A DNA stretch of 59,079 nucleotides from JBAXTZ01 sp041666525 (GTDB lineage: Bacteria; Bacillota; Negativicutes; JBAXTZ01), in contig JBAYGT010000015.1 in NCBI GenBank assembly GCA_041666525.1, positions 1 to 59,079 of the forward strand, read 5' to 3'. Below the pieces are notes generated by a model, which saw nothing but the letters and a program-made list of their open reading frames with translations, ran no database searches and was not told the origin of the DNA. Below are positions 53,191 to 59,079 of this stretch, in pieces. Position numbers and translations under genes: made by a program. Position 1 is the stretch's first letter. Each line of letters opens with the position of its first letter.

Positions 53191-54776
53191 ATACAGTACT
53201 CCTTGAGAGCGTTTTTGAACCGCTCAACAGCATACGGCCATGGAGTGTCTGCTACCCGGTCGCCGATCATAAGGTATTGGCACAGAAGCGGAAAAAAATC
53301 TTCGCTGATTTCCTCGCTGCATATTTCGGGCAGCATTGTCGGTAAATTATCGATAGCCATGATGTCAACGTTACCTGTTCGCAGAGTAGGATTGGCAAAA
53401 GTAGTGACTTGCGAATATACGGGAAATGGATTGCGTGGATTTTTGGCATAGCAGGCAATATCGGCAATCAGGCTAAGCTTGCATCCATGAGCTGATTCGA
53501 GTGTTTCATGTGACAGAAAAATCGGGCAAGGCTCGCTTCCGTCAAGACTTTCTATGGATATTCCGTTGAAAACAATTTCATAGTCGATAATAGTTTTAAA
53601 CGTTTCAGGATTAATCGTTTCCTTCCGCGTCCAGGTATCGTATTTTATACCCAATGCTTTCAGAATCGCCCGCACCCCGTGTCCGACATTGCCGTCTGGA
53701 GCGATAATAAGACAGTTTTCCTCCGTTTGGAGATGGCCGGGGTTGATTGTCGACCTCAGGTATTCCTTCAGTTGCGATTTCGTTTTAAAATATTGGAGAA
53801 TCCGGTACGGCGGGTTTGCTCCAGAACGTTTTTGCTGCCAGACCATCAGAGCGACGGCGGCTCCGCAGACACCTGCAAAATAACCGTCGCTTCTAAGGAC
53901 GATTTGTTTCTTCCGTGAATCAAGCAGTTTTTCCAGAGCATACAGAGTTCCACCTCCGGTTTTATAACGCTGCAGTAATTGTGTTGAACCGGTTTCACCA
54001 TCGAGACAGTGACCGGCCTGAAAGTGCCGGTGTATCAGCGGAAAGTTCTCCGTCGGCAATTCTTTCAAACCGATGATCAAGGAGTTAGCCGGAGCTATCT
54101 TCCAACTTCCGGGTTCCTTCAGCCTACAGCCGACTGTTTCATACTCACCGTCGGTAAAAATCCTTTGTTGTGATTTTTCCACATAAACTTTGTAACCAGC
54201 ATCAACAAGCGCTTTGGCATGAGCGGGCACTAAAACTGTACGGCGCTCGTCGGGACGGCTCTCACTGCGAATCCATATCATCGGTTTACCGGAACCAACT
54301 ACAGTACTGTCTGTTTCCTCAACCAACTCCAATTCGAACGAGCAGTAGCTCTTGTTTTTGCCTAGGTTTTCGCCAACCTGTATCCAGCCTGTTTTAATTA
54401 CTTGTTCCTGAAGCAATCTATTGGAATTGCTGATGAATGTGATTATCCGGCTAAAGCCTAACGGTAGAAACTCTTTGCGGAAAATATAACCGGCTTGCTC
54501 CGACGCACCACTGCGGTATTGTTTAAGTATATACGTATTTTGCAGATAAAGAAGCTCTCCCTGGACAACTGAAAACAGACTTAAACCGGCTAATTTGCCA
54601 TCATCGCCGAAATACCGCAGCAGATACATACCAAGGTGCACATCGTTGCTTCTATAAGGATACTTTTCAAACAGTTTTTTCGGGTCATGCCCCTTCGCCT
54701 GTCCGATGATATAATTTACGTCATTGATTGCTTCCCGTTGGTTATTTGCGCTCACGCAAATTAGCTTGTGATTCAC
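53187..54776 (-). CDS. GNAT acetyltransferase fused to LYS1-type saccharopine dehydrogenase
   Basis: 529 residues in two domains. Residues 1-152 form a GNAT fold: strand LAGLSLFSVVQGELLYLQNTYI followed by the acetyl-CoA motif QYRSGAS, ISNSNRLLQEQVIKTGW in the C-terminal half. Residues ~166-529 match NAD-dependent, L-lysine-forming saccharopine dehydrogenase: RSESRPDERR, YVEKSQQRIF, GLKELP (active Lys 238), AGHC (His 256), NAD loop APDGNVGHG, and late DNLPTMLPEICSEEISEDFFPLL. The pair Lys77/His96 of yeast Lys1 is thus conserved, so the dehydrogenase part should be catalytic. Start GTG 54776, 11 nt after AAGGAGG. The coupled ATP-grasp remnant suggests a small amino-acid-derived product (opine or dipeptide) rather than lysine degradation. 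Specificity is inferred. Confidence 0.8.
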   Translation of the reverse strand: MNHKLICVSANNQREAINDVNYIIGQAKGHDPKKLFEKYPYRSNDVHLGMYLLRYFGDDGKLAGLSLFSVVQGELLYLQNTYILKQYRSGASEQAGYIFRKEFLPLGFSRIITFISNSNRLLQEQVIKTGWIQVGENLGKNKSYCSFELELVEETDSTVVGSGKPMIWIRSESRPDERRTVLVPAHAKALVDAGYKVYVEKSQQRIFTDGEYETVGCRLKEPGSWKIAPANSLIIGLKELPTENFPLIHRHFQAGHCLDGETGSTQLLQRYKTGGGTLYALEKLLDSRKKQIVLRSDGYFAGVCGAAVALMVWQQKRSGANPPYRILQYFKTKSQLKEYLRSTINPGHLQTEENCLIIAPDGNVGHGVRAILKALGIKYDTWTRKETINPETFKTIIDYEIVFNGISIESLDGSEPCPIFLSHETLESAHGCKLSLIADIACYAKNPRNPFPVYSQVTTFANPTLRTGNVDIMAIDNLPTMLPEICSEEISEDFFPLLCQYLMIGDRVADTPWPYAVERFKNALKEYCI

Positions 54777-55144
54777 AAAATATGATACCTCCTTTTACTA
54801 AATATTCTGCGGATTTTACTCAAGTTTTCAAATATTATGTCAAGGCTTTGTTAAGTTAGTTTAGCACTGGCCAGGCTAGTCGTCAGCACCAGCTTTTTGT
54901 ACAGTTCTGCACTGAAAATACGGGCAACGAGACCGAAGTTTCAAACAAGTTATATACTGTTTAGCATTTGCACTGTTTAATAAGTCATCATGACTAGCTC
55001 TTCCTGTCCGCTTGACGGATTGTCAAGATTATCGATTATCCACCTACAGTTTGTCTGTTGTTCCGTTAGAGTCAGCAAAAATAGCCACATTAAATATTCC
55101 TATACAAGATAACACAGCGACAATATACCATTTGTTTGCAGACG

Positions 55145-55177
55145 ATTGGTCAATTATTTATCGAGAATTTATCAAGA
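55145..55177 (+). promoter_or_regulatory. Three 11-bp direct repeats upstream of the response-regulator promoter
   Basis: ATTGGTCAATT, ATTTATCGAGA, ATTTATCAAGA, exactly 11 bp apart and ending 25 nt before the -35 box at 55203. This is an activator-type position for an OmpR/PhoB-class regulator and implies autoregulation. It resembles the array at 50631-50673. Confidence 0.5.
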
Positions 55178-55202
55178 TATATTAATATCTGAGCAATTAT
55201 GT

Positions 55203-55231
55203 TTGATTACCGTGATTATTCACGTTATAAT
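55203..55231 (+). promoter_or_regulatory. Promoter of the two-component system with an inverted repeat in the spacer
   Basis: TTGATT (55203-55208), 17 bp, TATAAT (55226-55231). The spacer is filled by CGTGATTATTCACG (55211-55224), an inverted repeat with 5-bp arms that could bind a regulator. Confidence 0.65.
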
Positions 55232-55267
55232 TCTTTATAGACAATAGGATGGTAGGAGATAGAAAAA

Positions 55268-55987
55268 TTGACAATACTTGTAGCCGATGACGAGCGATTG
55301 TTTTGTGATATGCTGTGTTTGGTGCTTAAAAGCATAAGTGCTGATGTCATAAACAGTTACAACGGTGAAGATGCCTGGACTAAGATCATGCAAAACAAAC
55401 CCGATCTTCTGGTATTGGACGTTACGATGCCGCAGCTTAATGGACTGGAACTGCTGCAGCGAATCCGCCGCCAACCAGAATTCCAGTCGGTTTATATAAT
55501 AATGCTCACCGCGCGCAATTCCAGGAACGATATCGTTTCCGGTTTGGAGTCCGGTGCCGACGATTACATAAGCAAACCGTTCGAACTCGACGAATTTCTG
55601 GCGCGGATACGCGCCGGGGTGCGACGGGTCAGCGCAGAGTCTGCGGCACACGCAGTCGAAAACAATATACCGGTGCACGGACTGTATCTGTTTGAAAATG
55701 GTGTTACTGTATTTGCTGATGGTCAACGGTTGCATTTGACAACGATAGAATTCAGTCTGCTGGAGCTTTTTATCAACAACCGCAACAGCGCACTGTCGCG
55801 TGAATATCTTCTGAACCAAGTTGTTGGTTTTAATTCCGAAACAAATACCCGCACCATTGATACACACATTAATAACCTGCGCAAAAAGCTGTCCATATCG
55901 CAGCATATGAGCGATTGTATAGTCTCGGTGCGAAACATTGGCTACCGTTTTGATCCGCCAGACTCCTATCCAGTAATTGTACAGTGA
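55268..55987 (+). CDS. OmpR-family response regulator
   Basis: 239 residues: receiver domain with acidic pocket DDE (residues 7-9), phospho-accepting Asp 51 in LLVLDVTMPQLNG, the TAR switch region and KPFELDEF. The C-terminal winged helix runs from about 140 (LTTIEFSLLELFINNRNSALSREYLL ... TRTIDTHINNLRKKL ... IRNIGYRF-like VRNIGYRFD). The start is TTG 55268 with TAGGAG upstream. The kinase gene follows within 4 nt. Targets are unknown; 11-bp repeats upstream of its own promoter and at 50631 are candidates. Confidence 0.92.
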   Translation: MTILVADDERLFCDMLCLVLKSISADVINSYNGEDAWTKIMQNKPDLLVLDVTMPQLNGLELLQRIRRQPEFQSVYIIMLTARNSRNDIVSGLESGADDYISKPFELDEFLARIRAGVRRVSAESAAHAVENNIPVHGLYLFENGVTVFADGQRLHLTTIEFSLLELFINNRNSALSREYLLNQVVGFNSETNTRTIDTHINNLRKKLSISQHMSDCIVSVRNIGYRFDPPDSYPVIVQ

Positions 55988-55991
55988 CAAA

Positions 55992-57374
55992 ATGATAATC
56001 AACAAATTTCTGCGACGAATAATGACTTTTTTTCTTTGCACTTTTTTGGTTTCACTACTTTTGAATATATTTGTTTTAGGCTATCTCTTCATGCGCAATG
56101 ATATAAAATCGAACACAGCCCTTTTTCGCCAGCTTTTGGAAAAATACATACAAAGTAATAACAGCAGCCTAGCTGCCGACATGGTTTTTATAGCCGCTAA
56201 AGAAGATATGTCCGCGACTTATTTTTTGTTACTTGACGAAAACGGCAATATTCTATTTGAGCGTGGCAATTCTAAAAACATAAATATTCCTGAATTATTG
56301 GCGCACCCCGTAACAAGCATAAGTTTTTGGCAGTTGATGCAGGGTAAACCTTTTACAGTTGCGTATGAAATTCAGCTAAGTAATGGCAAAAAAATCACAT
56401 CCGTTGCCAATAGTAATTACCCAATAGTTAACTCAATACTATTAATAAATCTGGTCGAAATGGTGTTGCTGATTATACCGTTCGCGATGTTTTTTATACT
56501 TGGTTCCCGAAACCTGCAAAAAAAACTCAACTTAATAATAGCCTCTACTACCGAAAAAGCCCAAGCTATTGCTAATGGAAATTATAACTTGCGGTTAACC
56601 TATGACCAACCAAACGAATTCTCAGCCATTGCCGACAGCTTCAATACCATGGCCAAAAAAATTCAGGAAAACATTGCCGCGTTATCAGCATTTTCCGGTA
56701 ACGTCGCGCACGAAATACGCAACCCGCTGAGCGGAATCGAGCTGGCATCCAAAATGATTGTTCTGCATAATGAAGACACCACTGCCACAAAAAAACTTGC
56801 GGGCAGAATAGCGGTCGAAACGCAACGTATGGAGAAATTAGTCCAGACATTACTGGCTTTGGCAAAGCTCGATGGGCAAGAGCTTCAAAGAAGTTTAAAC
56901 TTCAACGAAATACATATCGCCGAAGTTGTTACAGAAATTCTAGCGGAACGGCATGCGGAAATTTGTCGCAAAAACCTCTTAGTCAACACAATTATCGACT
57001 CGCATCTGCTGCTGTGTAGCGACGCAATACTATTTCACCAGTTGCTGGACAACCTCATCGGTAACGCCGTCAAATTCTCTTCTGATAGCGACGAAATCAA
57101 CGTAAATTGTTCCTCCGGTGAAGACGGTGGCATCGTCATAATTGTAGCCGACAGCGGCCCCGGAATTTCTGCAGCCGATTTACCACATATTTTTGAGCGT
57201 TTTTTTCGATCTGATACAACACAAAATGCGCCAGGCAACGGTCTCGGCCTGGCGATAGTTAAAAAAATTACCGACCTGCTCGGTGGCGAGATTGCTGTTA
57301 CCAGCAATCTCGGTGCTGGCACGGCTTTTTGTATTAAGTTCCCCCGCAATACTGCTGATACTGCTTCTCGTTAA
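55992..57374 (+). CDS. Sensor histidine kinase with HAMP domain
   Basis: 460 residues: membrane segment 1 (about 10-35), a periplasmic sensor region of about 120 residues, membrane segment 2 (LLINLVEMVLLIIPFAMFFIL), HAMP, then the kinase core with H-box AHEIRNPLSGIE, N-box QLLDNLIGNAVKFS, G1 DSGPGIS, F-box FERFFRSD and G2 GNGLGLAIV. The sensed signal is unknown. ATG 55992 is the likely start; an in-frame TTG at 55977 overlaps the regulator gene end. Confidence 0.92.
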   Translation: MIINKFLRRIMTFFLCTFLVSLLLNIFVLGYLFMRNDIKSNTALFRQLLEKYIQSNNSSLAADMVFIAAKEDMSATYFLLLDENGNILFERGNSKNINIPELLAHPVTSISFWQLMQGKPFTVAYEIQLSNGKKITSVANSNYPIVNSILLINLVEMVLLIIPFAMFFILGSRNLQKKLNLIIASTTEKAQAIANGNYNLRLTYDQPNEFSAIADSFNTMAKKIQENIAALSAFSGNVAHEIRNPLSGIELASKMIVLHNEDTTATKKLAGRIAVETQRMEKLVQTLLALAKLDGQELQRSLNFNEIHIAEVVTEILAERHAEICRKNLLVNTIIDSHLLLCSDAILFHQLLDNLIGNAVKFSSDSDEINVNCSSGEDGGIVIIVADSGPGISAADLPHIFERFFRSDTTQNAPGNGLGLAIVKKITDLLGGEIAVTSNLGAGTAFCIKFPRNTADTASR

Positions 57375-57398
57375 TGACTAAAAAATTTTGTTCATGGC

Positions 57399-57542
57399 TT
57401 GATTCGTTCCACTTTTTTGATTAACCCTGCAGGATTAACAGCGAACTCCTGGCACGCGGTTAAAGTACGCGTCAAGAAAGCTGGCGGCGAAACAAAACAC
57501 AGCTACATCGTCCGACAAAAACTTGAAGAATTGCAGAAATAA
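57399..57542 (+). other. Unrecognised short frame, possible gene fragment
   Basis: An open frame downstream of the kinase (LINPAGLTANSWHAVKVRVK, then ...SYIVRQKLEELQK) has a coding-like composition but no ATG or ribosome site, and a TGA just upstream. It may be the end of a lost gene. No function proposed. Confidence 0.25.
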
Positions 57543-57629
57543 TCAAAACGAGCACACCAATACGAGCGAGCGGATCTGGTGATAACAGTTATCCGGCGCT
57601 GCAACAATGCGATATATACTCTATTCAAA

Positions 57630-57682
57630 AACACCCTCGCCGCTATCGTGATTGTTCACGGTAACTGCGAGGGTGTTCTTTT
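57630..57682. terminator. Terminator hairpin after the two-component system
   Basis: ACACCCTCGC (57631-57640) pairs with GCGAGGGTGT (57667-57676), followed by a CTTTT run. The loop itself holds CGTGATTGTTCACG (57647-57660), the same arms as the inverted repeat in the regulator promoter. An A-rich left flank suggests bidirectional use. Confidence 0.75.
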
Positions 57683-57798
57683 GCGAAACTCTGCTGAAAA
57701 ACACGTTCGTTACTACTCAAGCGATCGAATTGAACCTGCCGACTTGCCAATTTTCGCCTTCTGACCCAATCGTCAAGCTGTTGCACATGCCCGACACA

Positions 57799-57843
57799 CA
57801 AAAAAGACCATCCACGCAAACTAGAACGTGGAGCGGATGCTTA
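57799..57843. repeat. Decayed copy of the 58766-58811 terminator
   Basis: AAAAAAGACCATCCACGCAA and the following CTAGAACGTGGAGCGGATGC align with the intact terminator downstream of the 275-residue gene. The preceding TCAAGCTGTTGCAC also resembles the 3' end of that gene. It looks like the tail of a lost tandem copy. Confidence 0.4.
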
Positions 57844-57922
57844 TCGCTGTCAGGATGTTGTCAGCTATGCGTAGTATACTGAACCAAAATAAACAAAATA
57901 AAAATTAAGGGAGGAAATTATT

Positions 57923-58750
57923 TTGAGCAATGTTTTTACGAAACTTATATCAGACATCAATATTTTGGGTACCCACATTTATAATGATATTAAGAGCACA
58001 GGAGTTTATGACGCTATTGATTCAATAGTCAAATCCGACCTGCAAAGTGCCACCCCACTGATCATGAGCGATTTACAAAACGGCAGCGAGTTGTTCGCAC
58101 AAGGTGCGAGCGACGGAGTGAAGGCTTTTGCCGACAGCCTTTCAGTGAATATGACAGCCGAACAAAAACAAGCCGTACAAAATGCGTTTCTAAGCTGCGA
58201 AAAAGAAGCTGCCGATCTTTCCCGACAGGTGTGGGCAACTGACATGAGGTCAACAATAAATGAGGTGGCTGATGATTTGGCCAAGGCCATTCAGGACAAA
58301 GGCTCTTTTGACGCTACATGGCTAGCCGGCGAGATTTTTCTGGAATTGAACAGCGGCATCAACCAGAGCGCAATTCAGGTTATCGCCGGCATGGCGTTTA
58401 ACGACATAAAACACGACGCTTTGGATGCCGCCGAAGCCAATGGCGCGATTATATCGCCGACTGGCAAGCAAATTGACAAGTTCTATTCTGGATTGGAAGA
58501 TCAGGTTTATAACCGCCTGAACAACGTGACAACAATTTTGGAAAATGAAATCAACCCGCGTATTGACAAAATCGAAAGCGATGTTAACAACGTTATTGCA
58601 GCGTATATCCCAAACATGATTAAGGCTATTCAATCAGACTTTGCAACAATTCCCAGTGGACTCAGCTCCAGCGCCAAACAAATTATCAGCGTGGTAAAAA
58701 CAGTAATTTCATTGGTCAAGAGTATTTTCAAAAAATTCAAGCTCTTTTAG
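57923..58750 (+). CDS. Unrecognised helical 275-residue protein with cationic amphipathic C-terminus
   Basis: The start is TTG 57923 with GGGAGG 8 nt upstream. The sequence is almost wholly helical, has one Cys, one Trp near 135 and one near 105, and no signal peptide. It contains repeated SDLQ motifs (KSDLQSATPLIMSDLQNGSEL) and a coiled-coil-like stretch (EDQVYNRLNNVTTILENEIN, then PRIDKIESDVNNV). It ends in a hydrophobic, lysine-rich tail (VVKTVISLVKSIFKKFKLF) that could insert into membranes. No family recognised. A strong terminator follows; a decayed terminator copy upstream hints at past tandem duplication. A secreted or membrane-active effector is possible but unproven. Confidence 0.7.
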   Translation: MSNVFTKLISDINILGTHIYNDIKSTGVYDAIDSIVKSDLQSATPLIMSDLQNGSELFAQGASDGVKAFADSLSVNMTAEQKQAVQNAFLSCEKEAADLSRQVWATDMRSTINEVADDLAKAIQDKGSFDATWLAGEIFLELNSGINQSAIQVIAGMAFNDIKHDALDAAEANGAIISPTGKQIDKFYSGLEDQVYNRLNNVTTILENEINPRIDKIESDVNNVIAAYIPNMIKAIQSDFATIPSGLSSSAKQIISVVKTVISLVKSIFKKFKLF

Positions 58751-58765
58751 TGAACTAACTGCACC

Positions 58766-58811
58766 AAAAAAATCCGTCCACACAAACTAAAATGTGTGGA
58801 CGGATTTTTTA
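58766..58811. terminator. Strong bidirectional terminator
   Basis: An 18-bp perfect stem (AAAAAATCCGTCCACACA, 58767-58784, pairing with 58793-58810) around an 8-nt loop, with A and T runs on either side. It serves the 275-residue gene and the convergent small gene. Confidence 0.9.
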
Positions 58812-58860
58812 TCAGCACCGTCAATCTTCTGTCTACGAGCCACGTCTGCTACAAAAACTT

Positions 58861-59019
58861 CTAGCGCACCGGTGACGGATCAGACGGCGGCAGAATTTCG
58901 TTCACTGGGACTTTCAAAATGTTTTTTTCTCCAGGCTTCCATTCTTCTTGCTCAATAATCTCTATGATTGCAGCCCCGCCAATTACCTCGTCCAGATTAA
59001 TTTCTTCTTTCTTGTTCAC
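58861..59019 (-). CDS. 52-residue peptide with double-glycine-like leader
   Basis: GTG 59019 is 5 nt from a strong GGGAGG (59025-59030). The product starts MNKKEEINLDEVIGG, which looks like the double-glycine leader (L-x-x-V-x-G-G) of bacteriocins and other exported peptides, and continues AAIIEIIEQEEWKPGEKNIL to a proline-rich end (EILPPSDPSPVR). The putative mature part is acidic and lacks Cys, so it is not a classical bacteriocin or lanthipeptide. No peptidase-type exporter is visible, though sequence ends at 59079. It could equally be a small regulatory protein. Confidence 0.55.
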   Translation of the reverse strand: MNKKEEINLDEVIGGAAIIEIIEQEEWKPGEKNILKVPVNEILPPSDPSPVR

Positions 59020-59079
59020 GACAACCTCCCAAAATAATATTTACTATGCCCTGATTATACAACCAAATTGTGGAGAAAA

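Larger units (their letters stand above)
54777..55267. other. 491-bp divergent regulatory region
   Basis: No gene is seen. It holds a candidate minus-strand promoter for the fusion gene (TTGACA at 54843-54838, TAAAAT at 54818-54813, a long 19-bp spacer), an inverted repeat CTTGAC-GGATT-GTCAAG near 55012-55028, the 11-bp repeat array and the promoter of the two-component system. The rest is A/T-rich with nothing recognisable. Confidence 0.5.

Noticed and set aside
53679..53918. Plus-strand frame opposite the fusion gene
   Set aside because: It has no ribosome site and lies wholly antisense to conserved dehydrogenase motifs, so it is a shadow frame.
55012..55028. CTTGAC-GGATT-GTCAAG inverted repeat as an operator
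   Set aside because: It is not close to either candidate promoter and occurs once, so I list it only within the intergenic entry.
57399..57542. Possible transposase C-terminus after the kinase gene
   Set aside because: The basic composition is suggestive, but no catalytic motif, terminal inverted repeat or start codon is visible.
1..59079. CRISPR arrays, tRNA and rRNA genes
   Set aside because: No regularly spaced identical repeats, no tRNA cloverleaf with a CCA end and no conserved rRNA segments were seen on reading both strands, although a computational scan was not possible.

Overview
The window reads as the chromosome of a fermentative, sugar-acid-using bacterium with an outer membrane. 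The evidence for an outer membrane is a two-partner secretion pair: a 2272-residue haemagglutinin-like exoprotein and its barrel transporter. GC looks mid-40s per cent. Shine-Dalgarno sites are strong (GGAGG) and TTG/GTG starts are common. Several families are typical of Firmicutes: LplB/YtcP sugar permeases, an LplA-type binding lipoprotein, an EFR1-type ferredoxin and MATE. A repeated promoter motif fits the Firmicutes sigma-H consensus. A diderm Firmicute (Negativicutes-like) or another diderm anaerobe would fit; there is no rRNA or marker gene here to settle the phylum.

Layout. 1-5.4 kb (minus): a partial membrane protein, glycogen phosphorylase, and LplB/YtcP-type permeases with a small membrane protein. 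5.5-9.0 kb: a methylaspartate-ammonia-lyase-like enzyme with altered active site (minus), then a Ppx/GppA phosphatase and a secreted histidine acid phosphatase (plus). 9.0-11.8 kb: two tandem sugar-binding lipoproteins. 11.8-27.4 kb (minus): an apparent eleven-gene uronate operon (uxaC, MFS, uxaA, MFS, uxuA, GH31, GPH transporter, uidA, KDPG aldolase, uxuB, kdgK). It starts at a promoter carrying a GntR-type operator in its spacer, opposite a divergent GntR/FCD regulator gene. It would release glucuronate from glucuronides, import uronates and convert them to pyruvate and glyceraldehyde-3-phosphate. 28.2-31.6 kb (plus): an LplA-type lipoprotein and MalF/MalG-type permeases. 31.6-39.9 kb (minus): a 5'-nucleotidase, a frameshifted metallophosphoesterase, an ABC exporter, an EFR1 ferredoxin, an HD hydrolase, a thioesterase and a MATE pump. 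A perfect ParB-binding parS palindrome lies just upstream of MATE, which suggests proximity to the replication origin.

40-41 kb holds debris: a degenerate group II intron and the tail of a thioesterase domain. 41-49.7 kb is the TpsA/TpsB pair. 49.7-53.2 kb is rearranged: a 5'-truncated amino-acid permease, a decayed pilin-like cluster between 22-bp direct repeats, and a truncated ATP-grasp pseudogene. 53.2-54.8 kb encodes a GNAT acetyltransferase fused to a LYS1-type saccharopine dehydrogenase, translationally coupled to the ATP-grasp remnant. 55.2-57.4 kb is an OmpR/HAMP-kinase two-component system. The right end carries an unrecognised helical 275-aa protein and a 52-aa peptide with a double-glycine-like leader.

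The two most striking signals are: (1) six near-identical promoter elements (AGGA/T, 16-17 bp, then CGAAT followed by AT-rich bases), each 29-52 nt upstream of a carbohydrate-uptake, glycogen or nucleotide-salvage gene, which implies one alternative-sigma regulon; and (2) the GNAT-saccharopine dehydrogenase fusion with a coupled, now broken, ATP-grasp ligase, which looks like a small-molecule (opine or dipeptide-like) pathway in decay.
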